Source of the DNA: Podila epigama
Taxonomy: Eukaryota; Mortierellomycota; Mortierellomycetes; Mortierellales; Mortierellaceae
NCBI GenBank assembly: GCA_015679605.1
Contig: JAAAVE010000124.1
Location: 1-31,679 of the forward strand
Direction: 5' to 3'
DNA: 31,679 bases
How positions within the stretch are numbered: the stretch's first letter is position 1; each line of letters begins with the position of its first letter. The notes below the pieces were generated by a model. It searched no databases. It was not told the DNA's origin and saw only the letters and a program-made list of their open reading frames with translations. Below, piece by piece: positions 18,540 to 28,702 of the stretch. A program made the position numbers and the translations under genes.

Positions 18540-20276
18540 CTATTGGAAATCCTCTGGGAGCAACGAACTCTTTCGAAGCTGGACCAAGAACCCAGTGTGG
18601 CCGATGGGCATGTGAAGTGGACGACATACCCAACCGACAGCGTCATCCGGGATACTATCTGATGCTTGCGTAAATGATGCATCTTGCGCCTTGTCTCCTT
18701 CTCCCTCTCCCGTCTGTGTTGGGTCGGCGGCGGCGGTAGTTGATGATTTTCTCAACGCAGAGACATGACCAAATCCACCGACATGAACACGCCCCTTGAC
18801 TTTACTCCGCACTGCTGCTGAACGAACGCTCCACTCTTTCCAATCCACCTCCACCACCTTTTCGACAGAGTATCCATCAAAGTTTTGCCTCCGCAACCAT
18901 TGTACCATCTCCAAGATTTGAGACATGTTCACCATGTACAGTACCAAGGGTCGATCTGGTTTCAGTAAAGGATAGAGATCCAACAGTACCGACTTGCAAT
19001 CAGGCAAATCCAAACAAATGGCATCGTACTGATGCCCTGCAGGATGTGGGTTCTCGGGTAACATCTCCTTTGCTTCTATAATCTTTTTCCTACGACGCTC
19101 AAGAGCCGAGAATGACCGGGTACTGTGCGCCTTGTCAACACCACGATGGCTTCCATCTTTTTGTTCCTGTTCCAGATTCGATGCATCCAGTGTTGCATCC
19201 ACCGTGTCCTTGTCCTTATCCTTATCCATATCCATGTCCTTGCCTGTCAATCTCTTGATAACTTTCTCCAGCCCTCCCGAAGAGCGCCAGAACGTGATCC
19301 CTGGCCTGTACATACCACGCCAGAAGCGTTCGATGTTCTGTTCCGCCTGCAGAGAATGTTCGTTCCGGCTATCGACTGTATCCAGATGTGAACCGGGGGC
19401 CTGAATCGCAAGCTGGATGTACATGGTCATCGAACCGTTGCCTGTGCCTGCCTCGAGTACATGTGCTCCTGGAAATAAATCCAGTAGGTGGACCTGTATG
19501 AATTGTGGTATGGAGGATGACGGTAAGTAATGGTGATAGAGGTTCCTTCATGTTTGTACGTATGGTGAGTTCTGACGAAGTGAGAGAGGGGGAGAAAGAG
19601 AAAGAGAGAGAGGGAGAGAGAAACTTACCGCTGTGGTAGCATCCTTGGGGTACATAATATTTGCTTGACGCTTCACCTTTGTTGTGTACCTACAATGATG
19701 AACAATCGAGAGAGGTGGGTTTAATAAAGACAGAAACGTTCACCTTCAATAACCGCCTCGAAAAGTATCGATACTCGAACGACTCTTCGATATATCACAG
19801 AAAAGGAAAAAGAAAGGTCATTCTTACTCGTCTATTGTTGGCCAGTGGAGTGTATATTTTGCACCCATATGACTCTGGATGGTGGTCATGGGCAACTGTC
19901 CCACGATCTGGTCATGATTCAAGCGTCCCTTATTTGTATCACGCCCAATGCCAGGCCTAAGAGGACCAACCAATCTTCGTTCACCCTTGGGGTCGCACAA
20001 AACCAACACATCGCCGTATCGAAAACGGGGTTCATCCCGTGGTGATGGACCAGGGATCTGATATGAAGTCTTCTTCTCCTCTTTCTCAGCTTTGATGTTG
20101 GAGATGTCCTCGTTGGTGGTGCTGACCGTTGCAGCTTCAGTTGAAGTGAGGTTGGCGGTGGCGGTGGTGAGACGCCTAGCGACATGAGCATTCTGGAGAA
20201 CTGCCTTGCAAGGAGACCTTGACGTTGACACTGACGAGACAACAGTTTGTCGAGAGCATCGAATGAGTGTTGCCAT
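18540..20276 (-). CDS. TRMT61B: tRNA (adenine58-N1)-methyltransferase, mitochondrial TRMT61B-like
   Basis: Exons are 20276-19828, 19689-19629 and 19493-18540, giving 487 residues. The N-terminus is basic and Ser/Thr/Ala-rich with few acidic residues (MATLIRCSRQTVVSSVSTSR), typical of mitochondrial import. The Trm61 N-domain follows (GDVLVL, PLRPGIGRDTNKGRLNHDQIVGQ). Then come VKRQANIMYPKD, the SAM motif I HVLEAGTGNGSMT (about 181-193) and DAICLDLPD (motif IV). Enzymes of this family make m1A58 in the T-loop, using SAM. A charged low-complexity insert (DMDMDKDKDKD and on) interrupts the catalytic domain between motif I and motif IV. The closer match to the organelle form, and the leader, argue for mitochondria rather than the nuclear Trm6/Trm61 complex. 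It is divergent from PPM1 with 179 bases between the start codons. Confidence 0.82.
19577..19622. repeat. GA-rich simple repeat in intron 2 of the tRNA methyltransferase
   Basis: The run of GAGAGAGG/GAAAGA is purine-only on the plus strand. On the gene's sense strand it is a CT tract directly after the GTAAGTTT donor. It is probably neutral intron filler. Confidence 0.6.
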
Positions 20277-20455
20277 GGGAGAATGAGTAAATCTCGGAGA
20301 AATAGAGAAAAGGGCTTGAAAAAAAGCTGATCAGCTCAAATAATAAGAAAGCTGTCATGTGACTGGCTTCTCGTTGTCTCCTAATAAGGTAATAAGGCAC
20401 ATTATTATTTTGTCAAGCTCAACATCCATCCATCCAAAAAAACAAAGCTACACGC
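20277..20455. promoter_or_regulatory. Bidirectional promoter: tRNA methyltransferase and PPM1
   Basis: The 179 bases between two divergent start codons must hold both promoters and both leaders. The PPM1 side carries CATCCATCCATCC (20423-20435), then an A-rich leader into the ATG. AT-rich blocks (AATAATAAG; TTATTATTTT) lie in the middle. No defined factor site is assigned. Confidence 0.5.
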
Positions 20456-22571
20456 ATGTCAACTCCAAATAGGAACTCACCATTCTGGACAGGCGCAGGG
20501 GCAAGGCCACCACCATTGGGGAGAACAGGCGAGCCTGGAGTGCCTTCAGGCTCGGGTTCTGGTGTACCTCGGTCTCCATTCATTCAACACCACAACCAGC
20601 AACATGGCGAAGGGGACATGGGCGTGGGCATGGGAATGGGAATGGGAATGGGCAACAGGAATCTGATGCATGAACCTCGAATGGCGCGTGACGATGTTAT
20701 CAAAGGAACTGACGATGATGCAACTGTCAGCAAGCTGTAAAGAGGTTTTTTCTGTTCTATTTTCATACTGGGCTAAGGAACGCGCTCTTTTATAAGGCTA
20801 AGCCTAACAACGCAATGTAATCTACCTACAGGTCTGCGGTCAACTTGGGATATCTGGATGACCCCTTTGTCAAGCATTTCGTCAAGCGGGCATCAAGGCG
20901 GCCGCCTCTTATCAACAGAGGTAAAACGCGCAAAGAAAGTTATCATTATTGCCCTATCGCAGTTGTGAGGGCAAAGACACATTTGACTAACGCCTTTACG
21001 TCGATATCCTTCTAGGTTCATATCTCAGAACACGGACGTTAGACCTCATCACGGAGCGATTCATTGGGAACCAAATCAGCCCTATTACCACTACCACAAC
21101 CAGCACTACAACAACTACTACACCTACAACAACTTCTACAGCCGCATCACATTCAGCATCACCATCTATACCATCGACGTGTCGGAAACAAATCGTGTCC
21201 TTGGGCTGTGGATCAGACACACGCTACTTCAAACTCAAGGTAAAGAAAATTTTCATGATCATTGCCTGTGTACCTGTTGGTGCTTCCATTTTGCGCGCGT
21301 TGAAAGATGTCATGTTTGAAGAAGCTTTTGTTCACCCATTTCATCTTTTTCCTCCGTCCTCGATGAATCAATTAACCATCGTGTAGGCCAAAGGTCTGAC
21401 AGTCTACAAGTACTTTGAGATTGATTTTCAAGAGTCCACTGCAAAGAAGGCGGTTACGATTAAAAAGAACAAAGCCCTGACCGAGGCTATTGGCGACCCG
21501 GACCTCAAAGTTGGTAAAGAAGAGTGTGTCAGAGAGAGCAATGGAATGTTGTCGTGGAGATGTCTTTTCAGTCACGCATAGACAAACAACCACACCGTGT
21601 CACTATCTCACAGTCATATTATGTGTCATAATTAGGTCTTGGAGGAACTGAGCTGTATAGTAAAGATTATTGTCTTCTCTCGGGAGACCTGCGCGAATTC
21701 GAGGATACGATCTTGCCAAAGATGAAGGCTCAAGGATTCGACACCAGGTAAGGGGGGTCCAGATACTTGATGGCCAAGCACTTCCACCAAATCTCCTCGT
21801 TAACGGTATTGCATAGAGCTGACATGTACCTTTCCTGGATTGATTTGGTCAATATGAAAAATCGAAACAAAAACACAACACCATGTTCCAAGTCTACCAA
21901 CACTGTTTCTTTCAGAGTGCGTCCTGATTTACATTCAACCAAGCGATTCAGATGCAATCGTTGACTGGGTTGGCACCAATATGACTGCAGCCATGTTTGT
22001 ACTCTATGAACAAATCAATCCATCGGATGCCTTTGGCGCTATGATGCTCCGTAACCTGAAGGTTAGTTCAAGAGACACATGGGGTCCTTTGGCACTAGTT
22101 ATAACGAGATAAAGAATATGTTTCTAATGCGCTCTCTCTATTTCTCCCGTCATATCTTTGATCCTTATTCTAGGCGCGTCATATTGAACTCCCAGGGATT
22201 CATGCCTACCCGTCATTGAAGAGTCAGGAAGAACGTTTCATGTCTCGTGGATGGACTCTGGCCAAAGCAGTGGATATGAATACATTACATGATACTCTAC
22301 CAGAATCGGAACTTGCGAGGTAAACGGCATAGAAAAGCAACGACAATGCAAGTTGGATGGTAGCGATATGTTTGAAAGTCACTTTTATCTGATCCGTTAT
22401 ATTTTTTTTTTGTCTCTTTACTTTTTGTTGTAGGATATCGCGCTTGGAGATATTTGATGAAGTGGAAGAGTGGCAATTGCTTGCAAACCATTACTGCGTC
22501 GCTTGGGCATATCATGTCCAAGATATTGGCAAAGTCAAAACAACACAGTCAGCCAGTGCGACGGCATCATC

Positions 22572-22610
<39 letters not shown>

Positions 22611-22704
22611 TCCTTCATGTCCATCATCTTCTGTCAGTCCAGACTATGATTCTTTGGCTGCATTCTTCTCAAGATCTGTCTCTGACATTGCAAGGTCCTT
22701 GTAG
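20456..22704 (+). CDS. PPM1: Leucine carboxyl methyltransferase 1 (PP2A methyltransferase PPM1/LCMT1)
   Basis: Exons are 20456-20736, 20832-20920, 21016-21239, 21387-21513, 21636-21747, 21893-22061, 22174-22319 and 22434-22704, giving 472 residues. The enzyme methylates the C-terminal leucine of the PP2A catalytic subunit with SAM, which controls binding of regulatory subunits. Family blocks in order: GYLDDPFVKHFV, PPLINRGSYLRT, the SAM site VSLGCGSDTRYFKL (about 183-196), YFEIDF, LSGDLREF, PTLFLSECVLIYI, YEQINPSDAFG and the C-terminal VEEWQLLANHYCVAWA. The N-terminal 80 residues are a Gly/Pro/Met-rich tail (GMGMGMGMG). A Thr tract (about 148-160) and a poly-Ser run near the C-terminus are low-complexity insertions. 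The exon-6 acceptor was set at 21892 (CCAAG) because it restores PTLFLSEC; the pyrimidine-rich TTTCAG at 21915 would break the frame. Confidence 0.92.
22565..22611. repeat. (TCA)n microsatellite coding for poly-serine in PPM1
   Basis: About 15 TCA triplets occur in frame in the last PPM1 exon and encode a serine run. The tract lies outside the methyltransferase fold, between the conserved C-terminal block and the end of the protein, so length changes are probably tolerated. Confidence 0.85.
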
Positions 22705-22708
22705 AAAC

Positions 22709-22714
22709 AATAAA
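22709..22714 (+). terminator. Polyadenylation signal of PPM1
   Basis: AATAAA lies five bases after the stop codon. The next gene is convergent and ends at 22874, so the 3' regions of the two genes are very close. Confidence 0.4.
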
Positions 22715-22873
22715 ATGTGAAAGCATTTGTATAAAAGGCAGAAATAGTTGGTTATATCCTCTTTTCCAAGTCATTTTCTTCATTTACACCATGACTCTTC
22801 ATATCGTGAAGTATGCATGCATGGTAATATGTCTCTTCATAAATAATATAAAGGTGATATATATAAATACACT

Positions 22874-25176
22874 CTAATCAATCACCATGACTCGCCCGTT
22901 CGTGGCTGAGGTAGAGTTGTTCACTTCACGCGAGTCCTTCATGATGTGTGGTTTGAGTCCTTTGCCAAAATTACGGAAACATACTGCAGCATTGAAAATG
23001 GTCGCCAGGATCGTAATCAAGCACAGTGTTGCTATTCAAGTTGCAAAAGAACAACAATGGCAGCCAAAAAATAAAAAAAAGGTGTCAAGATTTCTTAGCT
23101 TGCTTACTCCACTTATTGTACCTCTTGCTGGAAAAGACAACTTGGATTCAGAAAAGAATAGAACATCAAACTTACCAAAAAGTGTCAAAAAGTACTTGAC
23201 TCCATAATACTTTTTCTTTTGGTCCTCGTCTCCAACGTACATGCGCACCACCTTGAAGATAAAGTAGGCAACTCCACCGTGCATCGCAACAATGAAGGCT
23301 GTCATCCATCGACGACTTTCGTGTCGAACCGCATAGACCGCCACATACAAGATGGCCACCGTGATTGGCAAGACCACAATCGTCACCCAATACTCGGGGT
23401 CTGCATCACGCTTTGTCAGGGTCAGATAAATAAATTGGATGGAGAAGCCAACAAAGAAGAACAAGTCAACCTTGATCAGAACCAAGTAGATTTGGTATGC
23501 ACGGTACATGACTATAATTTGGTTCCAGCAATAAAAAGGGGAGGGAGTTGCATAGTTGTTAGGACCAGTAATGACCAGTAATCAAGTGCTTCCACTAATT
23601 CATCCTACATCTCCATTGACAACCAAATAAAAAACTTCAAAAAACATCGAAGCTTACTCTTCATGTTGGGGTCAGCACCAATCTTTTTGTAAATCTTCCA
23701 TCCAAACTCTTGAAAGAGTTGGTATCCGAGCCAGGTGACAGCGCATTGGGTCAGTCCAATGACAACCACAATAATGATGAGGAATGGTTTGATTGACGTA
23801 AGTAAGCTCTCGGACCGTCCGACCGGCACAAAGAACTGACTGTCAAACTTGCAGCTTGTTTCTCCAGGTGCTGCAATGCATAGGGATGACTTGATCTGAC
23901 TGATCTCAAAAATAGAGTAAGCAAAGCAGCACATGTTGAAGACGACAATCGAAATTATCTCGATGGTATTTTGGGCACGGACCTAAAAGGAGTTGGAAAT
24001 AAAATAAAAAAAGGAGTGTAACGGATAGAAGGCGATTTCATTTAAAAAAGACGTTAGTCCTTTGGGGGTCGAAAATGGATTATGAGGGGTGGTTGCATGC
24101 ATGTCTGATAATGATTTCAACGTGAAGTGGTATTGCGTGAGAATGAATAACCGTGCACATGCGTTCACTGCATGTAGCGTAACATTGTTTATCCACAGTT
24201 GAAATTGAAAGACATTCTGCCAATGCTCTTCTTAAAAGTGCCAAAAGAGCATGAAAAAGAAAGAGAACGAAATGACTGAGCCGAGACAAAAAAGAAAAAA
24301 GAAAAAAAGTGTCGCGACGTTATATCAAGGTAAAAAAAACACGGAGTGTGGTGTCAGACAAAAAGACGAGAAGAGAAACGAAAAGGCACAAAAGAAACAT
24401 GTCCGGGTGAGGGGTACAAAGCATGTCGCCATCGTGGTTGAAAGAGAGTGGATGTGTGTGTGGAACTAAACGTTTTGTGAGGAGGAGGTACACTAATAAG
24501 ACAACAAACTTACAGCATCCCAAGCGAGGACAAGTTGAAAGAGTTGGGCAAAGACAAAGACAATCATGTACGCAGGAATGGATCTGGATTGGTTGCGGTT
24601 GTCGAGGTATGGTGGCAGCTCATCGCTTGCCTTGCCAGAATCGGGCGTCAAGGGATCGTCTCGTAGGCTTTGAAAGTAGAGAGCTACAATGACTGTCTGC
24701 ATGATGATGACAAGCAATGCTTCAATGCCAATCGACAGCATTAGGGATTTGCCATAGATTGAACATGGAAACCTGACGAGTTTTCGCATTCGTGTCCCCA
24801 GAGACTTGTCTTTGCTGTCCATGTCCATGCTCATGCTTCCTCCCCCGCTGGCGGATGAATGTGAGTTGGTGCGCTGTCGTGGCGGGTATGAAAAGTCTTT
24901 GTGGTCTTTTATCCGGTCGTCATGGCCAGGTCGTGCGACCCTGTGTAGTTTCTGGTGTTGCTGGTGAAAGCCATAATCGTAGTCTTGGTTGTGCATAGGG
25001 TTGACATTATTGTTGTCGTGTGCAAGGCCGTTTAGCTGTTGGTGAGGGTATCTCGATGGGTCGTGTGTTGTTTGGAGTGGGTGATCATATGCAGTGTATG
25101 GGTTATGGTGGTGATGTTGATCATGCTGGTATGGCTGTTGCGGGTATGATGGTGGTTGGTATGTCTGTGATGACAT
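22874..25176 (-). CDS. UPF0658-type Golgi membrane protein, eight predicted helices
   Basis: Exons are 25176-24514, 23982-23658, 23511-23176 and 23031-22874, giving 493 residues. Residues 1-140 form a Gln/His/Tyr/Pro-rich cytoplasmic tail. Eight hydrophobic spans follow at about 146-168, 200-222, 227-247, 287-308, 338-360, 370-391, 399-417 and 439-463. Sequence such as EALLVIIMQTVIV, QLVLAWDAVRAQNTIEI, YQLFQEFGWKIYKKIGADP-MK and FFFVGFSIQF matches, as I recall it, the UPF0658 family of fission-yeast Golgi membrane proteins, whose function is not known. The C-terminus (NFGKGLKPHIMKDSREVNN) is a short cytosolic tail. The first intron (23983-24513) is 531 bases, by far the longest in the window. 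The start at 25176 was chosen because the frame upstream is only tetranucleotide repeat. Confidence 0.85.
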
Positions 25177-25220
25177 GGCTCTAAGTGGAATGTGAGCAAG
25201 AAGGATGTATGACAGGCACA

Positions 25221-25440
25221 GATGGATGAGTGTGGATGGATGGATAGATGGATGAATGAATGAATGAATGAATGAATGAATGAATGAATGAATGAGTGAA
25301 TGGATGGATGAATGAATGAATGAATGAATGGATGGATGAATGAATGAATGAATGAATGAATGAATGAATGAATGAATGGATGGATGGATGAATGAATGGA
25401 TGGACGGATGAATGAACGCACAGATGAATGAATGGATGAG
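25221..25440. repeat. Long (GAAT)n/(GGAT)n tetranucleotide repeat
   Basis: About 220 bases of mixed GAAT and GGAT units lie 45 bases upstream of the Golgi-protein ATG. On that gene's sense strand they read ATTC/ATCC, the same motif as in the monooxygenase and PPM1 leaders. Because the unit is four bases without stops in these frames, it yields false open frames of His/Ser/Phe/Ile/Pro. Confidence 0.92.
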
Positions 25441-26173
25441 TGGAGTAGAGTGGAGTGGTGAGAGAAGTGGATGATGCACAAGTAATAAAGAAAGAACGTT
25501 AATTTGTAAAAGAGCTTAAAAAAAGGACAAAATATCACTCCTCCTCCTCCTCCGCCTCCACACGCAATCAAAAAGATACACTTGCTTTGCTTTTGCAGTT
25601 CAATATACACACGCACAAACAAACATGGGTCACCGCATGGCAACCCATACATACCTTCACTATGGCCCCTATTCACTTCATGGGAACCATGTACAATTGC
25701 AATTAGTCCTGTTATGGGACCTGGGACCTGAAACATGACTATCTGCGATATGGATTACTTTTGCTGTGCCTGAGATTATCCAGATATGGAAGTCAATTTT
25801 ATTCACCAATTGAGACTTCTCCATCTCGGCTTTCGCACCCTGGGGAACCCACCTGGGGGGATAGTCAGAAAAAAAACCAATCATCTTTACTAGATTAAAC
25901 ACCATGCACTCATGGTTGGTTCTTGCAATGCATGGGGACGTGAATGTTATTTGACATGTGCGTGTTTTCAAGTGAGACATGAATGCCCTGTGTTGAACCA
26001 TTCTGAACATCATTTTGCCACCAATGATGATTGAATCAGGTGACCGCCGAATCATTTCGTTTCCCAAAACCAGAAATACTTTCCGTTGGCGCTTCCTTTT
26101 TCTCGACTTTCACCACCAACCCACACCCACACCCCAAAAAAAAAAACTTTGGTTCACACAAAGAACGTCGGTC
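25441..26173. other. Divergent intergenic region upstream of HEM13, no gene seen
   Basis: The region lies between the tetranucleotide repeat and the HEM13 start. It contains a CCTCCT run (25538-25558) and a CA/CCCACACCC tract followed by an A run (26124-26150), which looks like the HEM13 leader. Open frames here are short and lack splice or domain support. Confidence 0.5.
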
Positions 26174-28198
26174 ATGGCTCACTTCACCAGGACCACAGCG
26201 ACAATGCGGACTCTTTCTAGAGCCGGTAATTGCTACTCCTTTCACCCATAAGACACTAATGCATTCAGACATGGGTCATCTCTTTTTCTTGGACACCATC
26301 AATGGAATCCTGACTTTGACCCTTTTCTTCTTTTATTCTGCCCTCTTATTTTTGCCGGCCGACATTAAACCTTGATTCTGGTGCTTGTTATCACTCTTGC
26401 ACTTTTTGATGATGCAGCTCAACAACCGCTCAGATCGTAAGACTCGATTTGCCGGTATTAGGCATGAATAGCATGTTAGCAACAGCTGTTGTTGGCAGTC
26501 CTAACTGACATTGTTGTTTCATCTGTCCACCTCCATCTATTCAGATCATGGTCGCGTCAAGCGTGCCAGCACACGCGCACATATGCCACAGCACCCAAGA
26601 CAAGAGCTGCTCCATCTTCCAGCGCGTCCTTGGTGGCATTCACTGCTCTGGCTGCCGCTGCCGCCGGCGCTGCCTACTGGAGTCAGACGCCTGCTGTAAG
26701 TCTTGGAAATCCGCTCTTTTTTTGGGTTTCTTGATCTGGCTATCAAACAATTTGGCTATCTGGCTATCTGGCAATCTGAATGGTCGTTGAAATTTTTGCA
26801 ACCATTGGTCTCATCATGCTCACAATTTTCTCTTTTCTCGTGTTCGCCCATCCCTCATTATCAACAACACACAAACACACACCATCGACCTGCATGGTCC
26901 ATCGAATGACATGACAAAAAAAAAGCCTCAAGCTGCCGAGTGTGAAGCTCCAAAGGCAAAGTCAAAGGAGATCATCACCGTCGCGATGGATAGAAAGGCT
27001 GTAAGTGAGACACCATTTCTCTTTTTTGGCATTCCTTGACTTGTTCACTCTGTTCGTTGTCTTTTTCCCATTTCCCATTTAAGCTGGTGCAACCATGGGC
27101 TCAGATCCTACCATCATGCAGTGTCCAGCAATCACAATCACACTAACTCTGTACTCTGTTTCTCTCTCTCTCTGTCTTTCTCTCTTTGCTCACCGTTGTA
27201 CGCACTTCCTCTTGCATCCGTTGTAGAAACTGGAGGGCGTGACGGATGAATCGCCTATGCGCCTGCGAATGGAGGCATTCAATAAACGCCTTCAGAAGGA
27301 GATCACAGCCGAGATCGAGAGACTCGACGGCGGCGGCAAGTTCAAGGTCGACCAATGGAACCGTGTCGAAGGTGGTGACGGCATCTCAATGGTGCTGCAG
27401 GACGGCAAAGTCTTTGAGAAGGCTGGTGTAGGTGTATCGGTCGTGTACGGCATGCTCTCTCCAGCTGCTGTTGCCAAGATGCGCGCTGAGCACCCCAACA
27501 TCCAATTGACGACTGAACCCGTCCCCTTCTTTGCCACGGGCATCTCGTGCGTCATGCATCCTCACAACCCCAATGCTCCCACTGTCCACTTTAACTACCG
27601 TTACTTTGAGATGGGTGTACCTGACAAGGACGGCAAGCCCGTGTCATGGTGGTTCGGCGGTGGCTGTGACCTGACGCCCTCGATCCTGTACGAAGAGGAT
27701 GCAGTCCATTTCCACCGAGTGATCAAGGAGGCCTGTGACAAGCATGATCCAAACTATTACAGAGACTTTAAAAAGTGGTGCGACAAGTACTTTGAGATCC
27801 CACATCGCGGCGAGCGTCGCGGCATCGGTGGCATCTTCTTTGACGACTTGTCTGCTGGCAAGTCGCCCGAGGAACTCTTTGCGTTTGTGCAATCATGCGG
27901 CACCAGCTTCTTGAAGCAGTATGTCCCCATTATGAACAAGCGCAAGGATATGCCCTTTACAGAGGAGGACAAGCATTGGCAGCAATTGCGCCGTGGCCGC
28001 TATGTCGAGTTCAACTTGGTGTACGACCGTGGTACCAAGTTCGGATTGGTTACACCCGGTGCCCGTATTGAGAGTATTCTCATGACCATGCCCCTCACCG
28101 CTCGTTGGGAGTACATGCACGAGCCCGAGGTCAAGGCTTACTCCAGGTTGTTGGATGTGCTCCGTGAACCCAGAGATTGGATTCCACTTGACAAGTAG
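26174..28198 (+). CDS. HEM13: Coproporphyrinogen III oxidase, oxygen-dependent, with organelle leader
   Basis: Exons are 26174-26225, 26418-26436, 26545-26695, 26926-27000 and 27227-28198, giving 422 residues. The enzyme decarboxylates coproporphyrinogen III to protoporphyrinogen IX using O2, in haem synthesis. Signatures: [11 protein letters not shown], the [16 protein letters not shown] block, [33 protein letters not shown] and a C-terminal LREPRDWIP. Residues 1-50 are Arg/Thr/Ser/Gln-rich with no acidic residue ([37 protein letters not shown]). A hydrophobic Ala-rich span then follows ([19 protein letters not shown]). This suits import to mitochondria with an inner-membrane sorting segment. 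The yeast enzyme lacks this leader, whereas the animal form has one. The second exon is only 19 bases and is needed to keep the frame. The exon 4 acceptor (A-run then AG, 26925) is weak. Confidence 0.93.
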
Positions 28199-28702
28199 AT
28201 TCCCCATGTCACACCCTCGCGCGTGCTTTTTTCACTTTTACTTTCCCACTTGATATCCCCCCCACATTTTTCTAGACGTCAATGTAACAAGAGTACCCTC
28301 TTCTTTTCTTGCATATAAAATTTGCAGTCAGTCGCTTTTTGTGGTTTTTGATATTGCTGTTGCTGCCCAACTTTACGAATGAGAGACGACTTGCATTTTT
28401 TTTTTCTTTTTTTTTTTGCGATAATAATGTATTACAGTGTGTAATGTAACAAATGATGCCACTCTATTTCAACCATCCAACCAATCAACCAACCTACAAA
28501 AGGCATTCTTGACGATATCAATATCAACGCCAATGCCAATGCCAATGTCAATCTAACTTTTTTTTGAAAAAAATGCTGAAAGCTCCTTTATCCACCCGAT
28601 AAAAAAATCTTTCCGATTTGTGATTTCTTCTCCTGCTTCATTCTATTCCCATGTTCGAAAAGAAGAAATAAAAATTGTGTATGATTCTATTTTGTTATGA
28701 CT
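28199..28702. other. Convergent 3' intergenic region
   Basis: About 500 bases lie between two converging genes (HEM13 and the mitochondrial ribosomal protein). It is T-rich, with several T runs, a short CAATGC tandem repeat (28525-28550) and A/T-rich sites suitable for 3' processing on both strands. No open frame of interest was found. Confidence 0.5.

Noticed and set aside
25032-25736. Open frames of 234 and 328 codons rich in His/Ser/Phe/Ile/Pro over the tetranucleotide repeat
   Set aside because: They are translations of a four-base repeat that has no stop in these frames. The real start of the Golgi protein is at 25176, after the repeat.
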